Made by a program: the position numbers and the translations under genes | DNA from: Rhizobium sp. P38BS-XIX | Lineage (GTDB): Bacteria > Pseudomonadota > Alphaproteobacteria > Rhizobiales > Rhizobiaceae | Direction of reading: 5' to 3' | Length of the DNA: 64,000 nucleotides | Assembly (NCBI RefSeq): GCF_012641435.1 | Contig: NZ_JABAIJ010000001.1 | Coordinates: forward strand, 434,001 to 498,000 | Notes under the pieces: model-generated | Databases searched by the model: none | Seen by the model: the letters and a program-made list of their open reading frames with translations, nothing else | Told to the model about the DNA's origin: nothing | Shown here: one piece after another, positions 9,485-18,699 of the stretch | Layout of the letters: each line of letters begins with the position of its first letter | Position numbering within the stretch: the first letter of the stretch is position 1

Positions 9485-9994
9485 TTACTGGCCCGGGTTG
9501 AGGTTGTTGAGGAAGTTCCTCGCGCCGTTGACGCCGTTGCCGCTGCCTTGCAGGATCTGCTGCAGGAAGGTGATGTCGCGGCCGCCCGTCGGCGTCGTCC
9601 GGCTGATCATGTCGAAGACCTTGCCGTCCTTCAGCGTATAGTTGGCTTCCTGCTTCACCACGCCATCCTTGTCGAAATAGATCGCCAGAATGTTCTGGTC
9701 GACCAGCTTCGGCTTCATGAAGGCGACAGCGCGCGTGCGCTTCTGGGAGATGTAATAGAAGACTTCGCCATCGAACGTCGCAGTGGTCGAGGGCGTGCCG
9801 AGCGAGAGCAGAACCTGCTCGCGGCTGGAGCCCACCGGCGCAAGCGCCAGCGACTGCTGATCGAAGATATAGCCGTTGTTCATGACCTCGCCGGTCTGGC
9901 AACCCGTGAGTCCCACGGTCGCAATCACCAGGGCGATGGCGGCACTGCTGCTGAAAGTTATGTCAGACTTGAAATACCGTCTGGTCAACGACAT
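9485..9994 (-). CDS. bamE: Outer-membrane assembly lipoprotein BamE (SmpA/OmlA family)
   Basis: BamE is a small lipoprotein of the BAM machine that folds outer-membrane beta-barrel proteins. The 169-residue product has a signal peptide ending in the lipobox LTGC (Cys near residue 32). It then carries the SmpA/OmlA pattern: PVGSSREQVLLSLGTPSTTATFDGEVFYYISQ, followed by two strands of the alpha/beta sandwich. The C-terminal glycine/asparagine-rich tail (GNGVNGARNFLNNLNPGQ) is a rhizobial extension. It is divergent from the downstream chaperone gene and shares a terminator with hppA. Confidence 0.92.
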   Translation of the reverse strand: MSLTRRYFKSDITFSSSAAIALVIATVGLTGCQTGEVMNNGYIFDQQSLALAPVGSSREQVLLSLGTPSTTATFDGEVFYYISQKRTRAVAFMKPKLVDQNILAIYFDKDGVVKQEANYTLKDGKVFDMISRTTPTGGRDITFLQQILQGSGNGVNGARNFLNNLNPGQ

Positions 9995-10274
9995 CTCATC
10001 TCCCCTAATGAATCAATCCGATGGCCGGACGGCCGGTAGACCTTGCTGTGCACATCATTGTGGCCTTTCCGCGATTGGAAAAGATACAATCATGTTGTTC
10101 GACACTCTTCACCAGCAATCATCCACAACATCACGACGGTGAGGGCTTGGAGCTTGGAAGCGGGCACAAACGGCATTGCAATTCGCGCCTGCTTCGGTAA
10201 ACCAGCTTTTGCGTGGATGCAACAAGGCCAAGCAAAAACGGCGCGCTCTGAATGAGCCAATTCCGGGAATTCTC

Positions 10275-10832
10275 ATGATTTTTGGGCTCTTTCGCAAAAG
10301 AAATCACAATCAGATCATCGTCGTCAGGCAGTATGAGCTTCTGACGTCAGCGGCACGGCAGCCGGTTTTCTATACCGACTACGATGTGCCGGATACGGTG
10401 ATGGGGCGCTTCGAATTGCTTTCGGTCATGATGATCCTCTTCTTTCGCCGCACGCGATCGTCCGTGACCAGCGGTCAGGAGCTCGCGCAGGAGATCGTCG
10501 ATGCCTTTTTCGAGGACATCGATTATTCGATCCGCGAACTTGGAATCGGCGACAACAGCGTGCCGAAGCGCATGAAGAAACTGGCCGGGATGTTTTACGG
10601 ACGGCTTGAGAGCTATGCGGCGGCGATGGACGGCAATGATCGAGCTGCTCTTGCCGTGGCTCTTCAGCGCAACATCTATCCAAAAATGGAGAGCAGCGCA
10701 CCATCGATGGCGGCGCTCGCCGATTGGATGATGGCGGCCGAGGCGCATCTGGCAGCGATAAGCGAGGCCGATCTTGCGACGGGATCAGCGACGGTGCCGA
10801 TCCCGCCGAGATTGGGCCAGCAGGCAGTTTAG
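10275..10832 (+). CDS. Ubiquinol-cytochrome c chaperone family protein
   Basis: A 185-residue protein of the CBP3/UQCC1-like family, needed for assembly of the cytochrome bc1 complex in mitochondria; the bacterial homologues are less studied. The family signature is visible in VPDTVMGRFELLSVMMILFFRR, in the QELAQEIVDAFFEDIDYSIRELGIGDNSVPKRMKKLAGMFYGRL stretch, and in the later ALQRNIYP. The ATG at 10275 gives MIFGLFRKRNHN, the usual N-terminus. It is followed 9 bases later by the yceD-like gene, an arrangement common in rhizobia. Confidence 0.9.
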   Translation: MIFGLFRKRNHNQIIVVRQYELLTSAARQPVFYTDYDVPDTVMGRFELLSVMMILFFRRTRSSVTSGQELAQEIVDAFFEDIDYSIRELGIGDNSVPKRMKKLAGMFYGRLESYAAAMDGNDRAALAVALQRNIYPKMESSAPSMAALADWMMAAEAHLAAISEADLATGSATVPIPPRLGQQAV

Positions 10833-10841
10833 GAGACAACA

Positions 10842-11399
10842 ATGAAAACACATAACTCCGACGAAACACCTTTTTCCTACCTCGTGAAGGTTGGGCACAT
10901 TTCCGCAAACCCGGTCGATGTTCACGTCGAGGCGGATAAACGCGAGCTTGCCGGCCTTGCCGCGCTCTGGAACGTCCTTTCGGTGGAGAAGCTCGAGGCC
11001 GATCTGAAGATCGCGCGCTGGAAGCGTGATGGCGTCCGGATCAAGGGCAATGTCCGGGCAAAGATCGTCCAGGCTTGCGTCGTGACGCTCGAGCCGGTCG
11101 AATCCGATATCGACGAGAATTTCGAACATATTTTCGTGCCGGAGGATTCGAAACTGGCGCGCGCGCCTTCGACGGATGCCGGTGAAATGGTGCTCGATCC
11201 TGATGGTCCGGATCTGCCGGAGACCTTCACCGGCGACACGATTGATGCCGGCGAAGTTGTTGCGGAATTCACGGCGCTTGCCATCGATCCGTACCCGCGC
11301 AAGCCCGGCGTCGAGTTCGAAGGGCACATCGAAGACACCGGCGAAAATGACAAGAAACCCTCGCCGTTCGCGGTTCTGAAAGACTGGAAAAAGGATTAG
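10842..11399 (+). CDS. YceD family protein (DUF177)
   Basis: A 185-residue acidic protein with the DUF177 pattern: KLEADLKIARWKRDGVRIKGNVRAKIVQACVVTLEPVESDIDENF, where the Cys lies in the conserved QxCvvtLEP run, and the terminal NPFAVLKDWKKD-like end (here SPFAVLKDWKKD). In many bacteria yceD sits next to rpmF and plsX, and the E. coli and plant homologues are linked to 23S rRNA handling. Here plsX follows 102 bases on, but rpmF is not between them. GGAGA precedes the ATG. Confidence 0.88.
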   Translation: MKTHNSDETPFSYLVKVGHISANPVDVHVEADKRELAGLAALWNVLSVEKLEADLKIARWKRDGVRIKGNVRAKIVQACVVTLEPVESDIDENFEHIFVPEDSKLARAPSTDAGEMVLDPDGPDLPETFTGDTIDAGEVVAEFTALAIDPYPRKPGVEFEGHIEDTGENDKKPSPFAVLKDWKKD

Positions 11400-11501
11400 A
11401 CCTTCCTGGCAATTGAACACAATTCAGTTGTAACCCAGGGAGAAAACGGTATTTTGACGCCAAATTCGCCGCGCTCGGCGGACAAAAAGGACTAGGGACG
11501 C

Positions 11502-12548
11502 GTGATCAGAATTTCTCTTGACCTGATGGGTGGCGACTTCGGCCCAGAGGTTGTTGTTCCCGGCGCGGCCAAGGCGCTGGATAGGCATCCCGATATCACT
11601 TTTATCTTGTACGGACAGAAGGATCGCTGCGAAGCGGTCCTCGCAAAATTTCCCAAGCTGCGTGAAAAATCGGTCTTTCACGACTGCGATGTGGCCATCA
11701 GCATGGACGAAAAGCCAAGCCAGGCTCTTCGTCGCGGTCGCTACGTGTCCAGCATGTGGCGCTCGATCGAGGCGGTAAAGACCGGCGATGCCGACGTCGT
11801 CGTTTCCGCCGGCAATACCGGTGCGCTCATGGCGATGGCGAAGTTTTGCCTGCGCACCATGGCCAATATCGAACGTCCGGCGATCGCCGCCATCTGGCCG
11901 ACGCTGCGTGGCGAAAGCATCGTGCTCGATGTCGGCGCCACGATCGGCGCCGACGCGCAGCAACTGCTCGACTTCGCCCTGATGGGTGGCGCCATGGCGC
12001 GCGCGCTTTTCGAGATCGAGCGCCCGACCGTCGGTCTGCTTAATGTCGGCGTCGAAGAGATCAAGGGGCAGGAAGACGTCAAGGATGCCGGCCGGCTGAT
12101 CCGCGAAGCCAATCTCGAGTCGCTCGACTATTCCGGTTTCGTCGAAGGCGATGATATCGGGAAGGGTACGGTCGATGTCGTCGTCACCGAAGGCTTCTCG
12201 GGCAATATCGCGCTGAAGGCTGCGGAAGGGACTGCAAAGCAGATCGGCGCCTATCTGCGTGCCGCGATGTCGCGCACGCTGCTTGCCCGCATCGGCTATG
12301 TCTTTGCCAAGGGCGCCTTCGACCTGCTGCGCGAAAAGCTCGATCCCAGCAAGGTCAACGGCGGCGTCTTTCTCGGCCTGAACGGCATCGTTATCAAAAG
12401 CCATGGCGGGGCCAATGCAGAAGCCTTCGCTGCGGCCATCGATGTCGGCTACGACATGGCCAAGAACGGTCTGACGCAGAAAATCGAAAACGATTTGAAG
12501 AAATATCATGCCAAACGGCTGCCCCCCATCGGGCCGGAAGCAGCATGA
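11502..12548 (+). CDS. plsX: Phosphate acyltransferase PlsX
   Basis: Converts acyl-ACP to acyl-phosphate, the acyl donor for PlsY in phospholipid synthesis. The 348-residue protein starts at a GTG (RBS-like AGGGA upstream) as [15 protein letters not shown]. It contains the [14 protein letters not shown] motif, the GAT-type [13 protein letters not shown] segment and [16 protein letters not shown]. fabH follows 19 bases after the stop, so acyl-phosphate synthesis and fatty-acid initiation share an operon, as in many bacteria. Confidence 0.96.
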   Translation: MIRISLDLMGGDFGPEVVVPGAAKALDRHPDITFILYGQKDRCEAVLAKFPKLREKSVFHDCDVAISMDEKPSQALRRGRYVSSMWRSIEAVKTGDADVVVSAGNTGALMAMAKFCLRTMANIERPAIAAIWPTLRGESIVLDVGATIGADAQQLLDFALMGGAMARALFEIERPTVGLLNVGVEEIKGQEDVKDAGRLIREANLESLDYSGFVEGDDIGKGTVDVVVTEGFSGNIALKAAEGTAKQIGAYLRAAMSRTLLARIGYVFAKGAFDLLREKLDPSKVNGGVFLGLNGIVIKSHGGANAEAFAAAIDVGYDMAKNGLTQKIENDLKKYHAKRLPPIGPEAA

Positions 12549-12567
12549 TCGACGGGGTAATAGCAGA

Positions 12568-13539
12568 ATGATCCGTTCAATTGTCCGCGGTTTTGGGGCG
12601 GCGCTCCCAAAACGCGTCTTGACCAATGCCGAGATGGAGAAGGTCGTCGATACAAGCGACGACTGGATCGTACAGCGCACGGGTATTCGTCAGCGCTATA
12701 TTGCCGGCGATGACGAAACCACGGCATCGCTTGGCGAGCAGGCCGCGCGTGCAGCCCTTGCCAATGCCGGCCTCACGCCCGACGATATCGATCTGATCAT
12801 TGTTGCCACATCGACGCCGGATAATACCTTCCCGGCAACCGCGGTGAACATCCAGAACCGGCTCGGCATGCATCATGGCTTTGCCTTCGACGTTCAGGCC
12901 GTCTGCACCGGTTTCGTCTATGCAGTCACCACGGCCGATGCCTATATTCGCGGTGGCCTTGCCAAGCGCGTGCTCGTCATCGGCGCTGAGACATTCTCAC
13001 GTATTCTCGATTGGACCGACCGCACGACCTGCGTGCTCTTCGGCGATGGCGCTGGCGCGCTGGTGCTGGAGGCAGGCGAGGGGAGCGGCGCCAACACCGA
13101 TCGCGGCGTACTGACCGCAAGCCTACGCTCGGATGGCTCGCACAAGGATAAGCTTTATGTCGATGGCGGACCGTCCTCGACAGGCACGGTCGGTGTTCTT
13201 CATATGGCTGGGCGCGAAGTCTTCAAGCACGCCGTCGGCATGATCACGGACGTGATAGAAGCTGCGTTCACCGCATCTGGTACCACGGTGGAAGATCTCG
13301 ACTGGCTGGTGCCGCATCAGGCCAACCGGCGCATCATCGACGGATCGGCCAAGAAGCTCGGAATTGCTCCCGAAAAGGTTGTGATTACCGTGGATCTCCA
13401 TGGCAACACCTCGGCTGCATCGATCCCGCTGGCGATCGCGGCTGCGGCCGGCGACGGCAGAATAAAGAAGGGCGACCTGGTGATGCTGGAGGCCATGGGT
13501 GGCGGTTTCACCTGGGGCGCGGTTCTGCTTCGCTGGTAA
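12568..13539 (+). CDS. fabH: 3-oxoacyl-ACP synthase III
   Basis: Condenses acetyl-CoA with malonyl-ACP to start fatty-acid synthesis. The 323-residue thiolase-fold protein has all three catalytic residues: Cys in AVCTGFVYA, His in VPHQANRRI and Asn in [12 protein letters not shown]. The [13 protein letters not shown] motif near residue 30 is also typical. The ATG at 12568 is chosen over one further upstream inside plsX because [15 protein letters not shown] is the family N-terminus. It lies between plsX and ihfA on the same strand. Confidence 0.96.
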   Translation: MIRSIVRGFGAALPKRVLTNAEMEKVVDTSDDWIVQRTGIRQRYIAGDDETTASLGEQAARAALANAGLTPDDIDLIIVATSTPDNTFPATAVNIQNRLGMHHGFAFDVQAVCTGFVYAVTTADAYIRGGLAKRVLVIGAETFSRILDWTDRTTCVLFGDGAGALVLEAGEGSGANTDRGVLTASLRSDGSHKDKLYVDGGPSSTGTVGVLHMAGREVFKHAVGMITDVIEAAFTASGTTVEDLDWLVPHQANRRIIDGSAKKLGIAPEKVVITVDLHGNTSAASIPLAIAAAAGDGRIKKGDLVMLEAMGGGFTWGAVLLRW

Positions 13540-13647
13540 CACTATGTCTCTAAAGGCCGATTCCCAACAAGAGCTTGACCGTTCGGCGCAAGGGCAATAC
13601 TCTCGTAAGGCTAGAATAAGATTACCTATCAATATGGGCGGGGAGCT

Positions 13648-13986
13648 ATGACGGGCAAGACAGTCACGCGCGCAGACTTGGCGGAGTCGGTATTCCGGAA
13701 AGTCGGTCTTTCCCGGACAGAGTCGGCCGAGCTCGTGGAGACGGTGATCGACGAAATCTGCAATGCTATCGTGCGCGGCGAAACCGTAAAGCTTTCCTCC
13801 TTCGCGACATTTCAGGTGCGTGATAAAAATGAACGCATTGGTCGAAATCCGAAGACCGGCGAGGAAGTTCCGATTTCCCCGCGGCGTGTCATGACGTTCA
13901 AGGCATCGAACGTTTTGAAGACCCGCATTCTGAAGGCGCATGCGAGCCGCAAGGCAAAGGCCAGACCGGCCAATCCCGCGTCCTGA
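13648..13986 (+). CDS. ihfA: Integration host factor alpha subunit
   Basis: A DNA-bending protein that pairs with IhfB. The 112-residue protein has the HU/IHF fold with the signature [25 protein letters not shown]; the Asn-Pro of the beta arm intercalates into DNA. It starts [26 protein letters not shown], which places it in the IHF-alpha rather than the HU branch. The C-terminal tail is basic ([15 protein letters not shown]), as is common in Rhizobiales. GGGGAG precedes the ATG. Its position between fabH and a MerR gene is conserved in the group. Confidence 0.94.
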   Translation: MTGKTVTRADLAESVFRKVGLSRTESAELVETVIDEICNAIVRGETVKLSSFATFQVRDKNERIGRNPKTGEEVPISPRRVMTFKASNVLKTRILKAHASRKAKARPANPAS

Positions 13987-14219
13987 ATTCCCGCAAAAGA
14001 TGATTTTTTCGCTGGCCGCATGCTCCGCGCTGCGGCCTTTGATATTTGCGTTCTTGCCGGTTTCGCAGCTTGGCTGTGCAGCAGCCGAACAAGCCACTTG
14101 AATTTCCGCCGCCAAACCGTTGAAATATGGTGAGTCGTATCCGGGCGGGTACGATGTTGATATCCGGTTTGTGTAATTCGGGCCTGATGGCACCGCATTC
14201 GCACTGTGGGAGTATGATG

Positions 14220-14762
14220 ATGGACAAGAGCCCGGATGCATTTCGCACCATCAGCGAAGTGGCGGAAGACCTCGATCTCCCCCAACATGTCCTGCGGTTT
14301 TGGGAGACGCGCTTTCCGCAAATCAAACCGATGAAACGTGGCGGTGGCCGGCGCTACTATCGTCCCGAAGACGTCGATCTGCTCAATGGTATCCGCCATC
14401 TCCTTTATGACCATGGCTATACGATCAAGGGCGTTCAGAAGCTGCTGAAGACCAATGGCAACAAGTTTGTCATTGCGGTAGGTCATGGCGATCTTGCCAG
14501 TGTCGAAGCCCTGGCCGCCGCGACGCAGGAGCCGGCGCCCGTCGAACCGCGCGTCAATTCCGCCAACCCGGACGAAGACCAGCTCGTCGGCCGCGCCAAG
14601 GCGCCGATCAGCCGTCGCTTCTTCAACTTCGTCAGTGGCGACGATGGCGCTCCCGATGTTTCGATCGGCAAATCGAGCGTCGGCAAGGAAGACCGCGCTT
14701 TGTTACAGGAGACGCTGTACGATCTCCTGGAATGCAAACGTCTGCTCGATCAGGTTCGTTAA
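14220..14762 (+). CDS. MerR family transcriptional regulator
   Basis: A 180-residue regulator. The N-terminal MerR winged helix is clear ([43 protein letters not shown]) and is followed by an [19 protein letters not shown] helix. The C-terminal half has no metal-binding cysteines and no recognisable effector domain, so this is not a metal sensor of the classic type. Three ATGs lie in tandem (14214, 14217, 14220); the last is preferred on spacing from GGGAG. The plsX-fabH-ihfA-merR order is conserved in rhizobia, but the regulator's target is unknown. Confidence 0.88.
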   Translation: MDKSPDAFRTISEVAEDLDLPQHVLRFWETRFPQIKPMKRGGGRRYYRPEDVDLLNGIRHLLYDHGYTIKGVQKLLKTNGNKFVIAVGHGDLASVEALAAATQEPAPVEPRVNSANPDEDQLVGRAKAPISRRFFNFVSGDDGAPDVSIGKSSVGKEDRALLQETLYDLLECKRLLDQVR

Positions 14763-15124
14763 GGCTCTCGAATCGCTGTGAAGCTGCGGTGTTCCGATTG
14801 GCGTTCTCTGCTGATTGCCGGTGGCCACCCATACAATTATGGATAGTTTCGAGGCGTCGTTACGTTGGCGAGGCTGGGCGGATGCTTGCAGCCACTCAAC
14901 CGGCCCTAGTTCGGTGATATTTTTGTCACATTAGCGCCCTTCTGTGTTTCATGACTTAGTTTGGTGTCCTTATTAACTTGCCGGATCTTCAGTCTGGGTT
15001 CAGTTTGATGAGGAAGCTACATTGCTTCACCCTTAAAAAGGGAACAGCCAGTCAGGCTTTGGAGGGGCAAGAAATTGTCTGCCGGGAGACTCCACCCCTG
15101 ATGGAATAGTCGAATGGAGACACC
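14763..15124. other. Intergenic region: leader and promoter region of the porin gene
   Basis: No gene is seen in these 362 bases. Near the porin there is a small palindrome, CCCTT-AAA-AAGGG, around 15030. Around 15058-15105 an imperfect pairing (GGAGGGGC against CCACCCCT) could form a structured 5' leader ending in the ATGGAGACACC start region. A conventional -35/-10 pair could not be assigned with confidence. Confidence 0.5.
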
Positions 15125-16228
15125 ATGAACATCAAGAGCCTGCTTCTTGGCTCCGCCGCTGCCCTCGCTGCAGCGAGCGCTGCCCATTCCGCCGATGCAA
15201 TCGTTTCAGCCGAGCCCGAGCCTCTGGAATATGTGCGCATCTGCGACGCTTACGGCACCGGCTATTTCTATATCCCCGGCACCGAAACCTGCCTGAAGGT
15301 CGGCGGCAAAGTCCGTACCGAAGGCGAATGGTACGATGCATACAATCCGCGCAGCAGGGTAGGTACCCTCTGGCATGAGCGCGTTGAGCTCAATGTCGAT
15401 ACCGCAACCGATACCGAATACGGCCCGCTGAAGACCAATACGATCTTCCGTTGGGAATGGAACGATGGAGGCGCGACCTCCTCTAAGCTGCTGTTTGCCA
15501 ACATCAGCCTCGGCGGCTTCACCGTGGGTAAGCTCGACTCGCAGTACAACCTGTATGTCGGTTACGCTGGCGACGTCGTCAACGACGACGCGATCTACGA
15601 CGGTCCATACGAACTCAACCAGTTGACCTACAACTACGACGCAGGCAACGGCTTCACGGCGGTCATCTCCCTCGAAGACAGCAACTCGACCTCTGACGGC
15701 GAAGCATCCTACGGTGCCGGCTGGTGGACGGACGACAAGTCGGATCATTACGCGCCTGACGTGGTCGCCGGTTTTGGCTACAAGACGGGTGACTGGGGCT
15801 TCAAGGTTGTTGGCGGCTATGACTCCATCGTTGAGGAAGGCGCCATCAAGGCACGCATCGACGCGAAATTCGGCGGTGTTGAAGCATTCCTCATGGGAGG
15901 CTGGAACACCGATGGGGACAAGCTGAACAAATATGCCGGCACCAACCAGGATATCTCCGCTTGCACGACCTCGAGCGGCACCAATGCTGGCAAGTGCGGC
16001 TGGGGTGACTGGGCTGTTTGGGGCGGCGTTGGCGTTCCGATCAACGAAAAGCTGAAGTGGAACCTCCAGCTGGCCTATACCGACTCGAAGATGTTTGAGG
16101 CAACGACCAACCTCAAAATGTATCCGGTCAAGGATTTCCTCGTCGAGCCGGAACTCACCTACATGCACTACGACTATATCAAGGATGATACGGTCGCCGG
16201 CATCCTGCGTTTCGAACGCAATTTCTGA
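15125..16228 (+). CDS. Outer-membrane porin, Porin_2 family (RopA/Omp2b-like)
   Basis: A general diffusion porin of the alphaproteobacterial Porin_2 family, to which Rhizobium RopA and Brucella Omp2b belong. The 367-residue precursor has a signal peptide (MNIKSLLLGSAAALAAASAAHSADA). It then shows the family opening PLEYVRICDAYGTGYFYIPGTETCLKVGGKVR, whose two cysteines are conserved, and ends in the aromatic outer-membrane barrel signal (GILRFERNF). GGAGACACC precedes the start. It is a single-gene unit closed by a strong terminator. Rhizobia usually carry several such paralogues, so ropA itself is not claimed. Confidence 0.94.
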   Translation: MNIKSLLLGSAAALAAASAAHSADAIVSAEPEPLEYVRICDAYGTGYFYIPGTETCLKVGGKVRTEGEWYDAYNPRSRVGTLWHERVELNVDTATDTEYGPLKTNTIFRWEWNDGGATSSKLLFANISLGGFTVGKLDSQYNLYVGYAGDVVNDDAIYDGPYELNQLTYNYDAGNGFTAVISLEDSNSTSDGEASYGAGWWTDDKSDHYAPDVVAGFGYKTGDWGFKVVGGYDSIVEEGAIKARIDAKFGGVEAFLMGGWNTDGDKLNKYAGTNQDISACTTSSGTNAGKCGWGDWAVWGGVGVPINEKLKWNLQLAYTDSKMFEATTNLKMYPVKDFLVEPELTYMHYDYIKDDTVAGILRFERNF

Positions 16229-16290
16229 TCTCGGATCTAGTGACGTCTGCAGTCTTTGATTATGGCCGCAGAGGGATGGAACGACATGGA

Positions 16291-16316
16291 AGCCCCGCAA
16301 TCTGCGGGGCTTTTTT
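16291..16316 (+). terminator. Strong Rho-independent terminator after the porin gene
   Basis: A perfect 9-bp stem (AGCCCCGCA with TGCGGGGCT), a 3-base loop, then TTTTTT. It lies 62 bases beyond the stop codon. Confidence 0.92.
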
Positions 16317-16479
16317 GTTTCTGACCGTATCCGCTGTTAATCATGATGCCATCTTTCGAACACACTCTGGCGCATTTTTGCCAAAATTCGCGCCAAACTT
16401 GATAAGCTCGACTTGCTAAACATTACTTTTGGCTGTAGTTCGCTTTCTCACGGTTGTGTAACTATTTGCCGGAGGGAAT

Positions 16480-16803
16480 ATGCGTATACGTGCCACCATG
16501 GCCGCGAGCCTGCTTGCCGTGACTACCATTCTATCAAGCTGCCAGACGCCGCAGGAATCTGCGATGAGTGCCGAAATGACCTGCCAACAGCAGGGTCTGC
16601 GTCCAGGTACGCAGCGTTATAACCGTTGCGTCGGTGCGACCTACCAGTCGAACCGCGTTCAGGCGCAGCAGGCTGAAAACCAGGCCGCTGGCCTTGCCGC
16701 AGCCGGCATCATCGGCGGCGTTCTGGTCGGCGCTGCCGTCAGCGACCATCATCGCGGCTACTACGGTCGGCCGTACTATCGCCGCTGCTACCGTTGCTGG
16801 TAA
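16480..16803 (+). CDS. Small lipoprotein with a glycine-zipper-like helix
   Basis: A 107-residue predicted lipoprotein: the signal peptide ends in the lipobox ILSSC (Cys at residue 21). The mature part has a CQQQGLRPGTQRYNRCV stretch, seen in many small rhizobial envelope proteins. It then has a small-residue helix (GLAAAGIIGGVLVGAAV) of the glycine-zipper kind and an unusual C-terminus rich in Tyr, Arg, Gly and Cys (YYGRPYYRRCYRCW). GGAGGG precedes the ATG. Function unknown; an outer-membrane or periplasmic location is inferred. Confidence 0.85.
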   Translation: MRIRATMAASLLAVTTILSSCQTPQESAMSAEMTCQQQGLRPGTQRYNRCVGATYQSNRVQAQQAENQAAGLAAAGIIGGVLVGAAVSDHHRGYYGRPYYRRCYRCW

Positions 16804-16833
16804 TCAGTCCGATCCATCGGTTCTGAAAATAGA

Positions 16834-16864
16834 AAACTCCGTCGGCATCCCGGCGGAGTTTTTG
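16834..16864. terminator. Terminator after the small lipoprotein gene
   Basis: Stem AAACTCCG with CGGAGTTT, flanked by A-rich and T-rich runs, so it may serve both this gene and the convergent gene that ends at 16881. Confidence 0.82.
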
Positions 16865-16880
16865 TTTATGCAGCCGACAG

Positions 16881-17135
16881 TCAGAATGGGGTCACGATCT
16901 CGCGGTTGACGAGCTTGAGGCTCCGGTCAGGCTGGAGAATGTAGGTCTCGTAAACATCCTCTCCCCATTGATTGGTGAAGCGATGTTGAATTCGTGCGCC
17001 GGGCGGCGATTGCGTCAGCTTCATATGCGGTTGCCCGCCATAGGTAATGCTGCCGGGAATCGGCTGCAGGGGCTCTGTTGTGTTGCATGCCGCAAGCAAT
17101 GGTGCGCACAGCATAAGGACCAAAAGGGGCTTCAT
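16881..17135 (-). CDS. Small lipoprotein
   Basis: From the ATG at 17135 the protein is 84 residues long. It begins MKPLLVLMLCAPLLAACNTTEP, a short signal peptide with lipobox LAAC. The frame is open further upstream, but the residues before this Met are charged and would hide the signal peptide. The mature part (SITYGGQPHMKLTQSPPGARIQHRFTNQWGEDVYETYILQPDRSLKLVNRE) matches no family I can name. Its function is unknown. Confidence 0.75.
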   Translation of the reverse strand: MKPLLVLMLCAPLLAACNTTEPLQPIPGSITYGGQPHMKLTQSPPGARIQHRFTNQWGEDVYETYILQPDRSLKLVNREIVTPF

Positions 17136-17312
17136 CGCCTTAACTTTCCGCTCGCGTCTCACTCCCTGAAATTCGCCGATCAATAAAGGCGGAGGGAGAT
17201 CTATGAGTGTGGATCGAAGTCACTATATAGAGGTAATATCGGTGCTTACGGCGACAAGGTTTTTCACGCAGATGTGCTTGGGCAGCGCCGCCGGATTTTG
17301 AAGGAGTCGCTT

Positions 17313-17711
17313 ATGTTTACGATTGCCAGATTGATCTCCGTCGTGGGTATTGGCTTGCCGTTGGTCGCTGCTGCCGCTGCGCCGACCGGTGCGATGATGA
17401 TGCCGGCACTGTCGGTGCCCGAGCAATCCGACGTCATTCAGGTGCGCGATCACCATGGTCACGGCCATTGGCATCATCACGGTCACTGGGGCAGCGGTCA
17501 TCGGCTGCACGGTAACGATAGCTATTACGACGATGATTCAGATAGCGGCGTGCTTTTCAAATCCTTCGTGACGGGAACCCTGTTCAAGGGTCAGCGCGCT
17601 CAAGGCTATTACGATGACCACACGCGCGCTTGCGCCAGCCGCTACCGATCCTATCGCGCTTCGGATAACAGCTATCAGCCAAGCCACGGCCCGAGACAGT
17701 TGTGCCGCTAG
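17313..17711 (+). CDS. BA14K-like family secreted protein, His-rich
   Basis: The 132-residue product has a signal peptide (MFTIARLISVVGIGLPLVAAAAA). Next comes a strongly His/Gly-rich segment (DHHGHGHWHHHGHWGSGH). The C-terminal CASRYRSYRASDNSYQPSHGPRQLC motif is that of BA14K, an immunoreactive Brucella protein with lectin-like activity. The His-rich part could bind metal ions; this is inference only. The ATG at 17313 follows AAGGAG. The C-terminal Cys pair is probably disulfide-bonded in the periplasm. Confidence 0.85.
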   Translation: MFTIARLISVVGIGLPLVAAAAAPTGAMMMPALSVPEQSDVIQVRDHHGHGHWHHHGHWGSGHRLHGNDSYYDDDSDSGVLFKSFVTGTLFKGQRAQGYYDDHTRACASRYRSYRASDNSYQPSHGPRQLCR

Positions 17712-17797
17712 ACGGCAATTTTTTCTGAGTTGGTCGCTACTTTTCGCTTGCGTCGCGAAACGCTAAACTCTAAACGAAACAAGCCGTTTCGGCAGGT

Positions 17798-17874
<77 letters not shown>

Positions 17875-17903
17875 TTTATCTCCTTGAACTCCCAATCAGA
17901 TTT

Positions 17904-18608
17904 TCAGCCACACCATGAGGATGCCTGGCCAGTCCAGCGGTGGGCCAATCCTTCCGATACCATTTGATCCCCGATTGAGCGACCGGCGCGCATAGCAATG
18001 CGCATCTTGCCGCCGCCATCGTCGTCGCGACGGTTGCTGCCGGAAAGGACGAAGGTGCCGTCGTTGAGGATGGCCTGCAGGCGCAGTTTCGCCGCCACGG
18101 CCTTTTGCCGCTCGCTCGGGCAGCGCCCTGCGGAGGCGTCGGGGACGTCGATATCGGCCAGCTGGATCATGATGCCGTCTTGCCAGAAGGTGTTGCCGTC
18201 AACGACGCAGTTGGTGCCGGAACCGGCGGCGCAGAGCACGAACCGACCACCTGTCTGCGCCCGTAAGCCGGGAACCGGCCGCTCGCTCGGCATTCTGGCG
18301 ATTGGCATTGCCACGGGGATCGCGGCGGGTGGAACCGGGAGTGTGGATGCCGCATGCGGCTCGGGTGTAACCGCTGCGGTTTTGATTTTCGGTTTGCTTG
18401 TCGGGGTCGGCGCATCCTGAGCCACCTGGGCCATATGCGGCATTCCTGCGACTGCGCTCGCATGCGCGAGCATCGACGGCATATCCTTGCGATGCTGGTA
18501 GGCATATATGCCGCCAATAGTGGCCAGGCCGACGACGCCCCACAGCCACATCGAATTGCCCGCCTTTGGTTGCGCCTTGCGCCGCACGCGTCGTTTCGCT
18601 TTTGCCAT
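17904..18608 (-). CDS. Membrane-anchored staphylococcal-nuclease-like protein, probably catalytically altered
   Basis: A 234-residue protein with a basic N-terminus (MAKAKRRVRRKAQ), one membrane segment near residues 20-37 (MWLWGVVGLATIGGIYAY) and a Pro/Ala-rich linker. Its C-terminal domain resembles thermonuclease: VVDGNTFWQDGIMIQLADIDVPDAS, then a GLAHRW end. Against staphylococcal nuclease, the DGDT site reads DGNT, the catalytic Arg of RLLLVDTPE is Gln, Thr is Val and Glu is Asp. Metal and phosphate handling are therefore likely lost or changed. Three Cys in the domain may form disulfides in the periplasm. Confidence 0.75.
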   Translation of the reverse strand: MAKAKRRVRRKAQPKAGNSMWLWGVVGLATIGGIYAYQHRKDMPSMLAHASAVAGMPHMAQVAQDAPTPTSKPKIKTAAVTPEPHAASTLPVPPAAIPVAMPIARMPSERPVPGLRAQTGGRFVLCAAGSGTNCVVDGNTFWQDGIMIQLADIDVPDASAGRCPSERQKAVAAKLRLQAILNDGTFVLSGSNRRDDDGGGKMRIAMRAGRSIGDQMVSEGLAHRWTGQASSWCG

Positions 18609-18699
18609 GGTCTTGTCCCTCGATTGCGAGGGGGATTATCGCCGCCATTTCTTACCGATCCGTTGGCTTGCGCGGTATCGGCTGTGGAGGAGGGGATTC

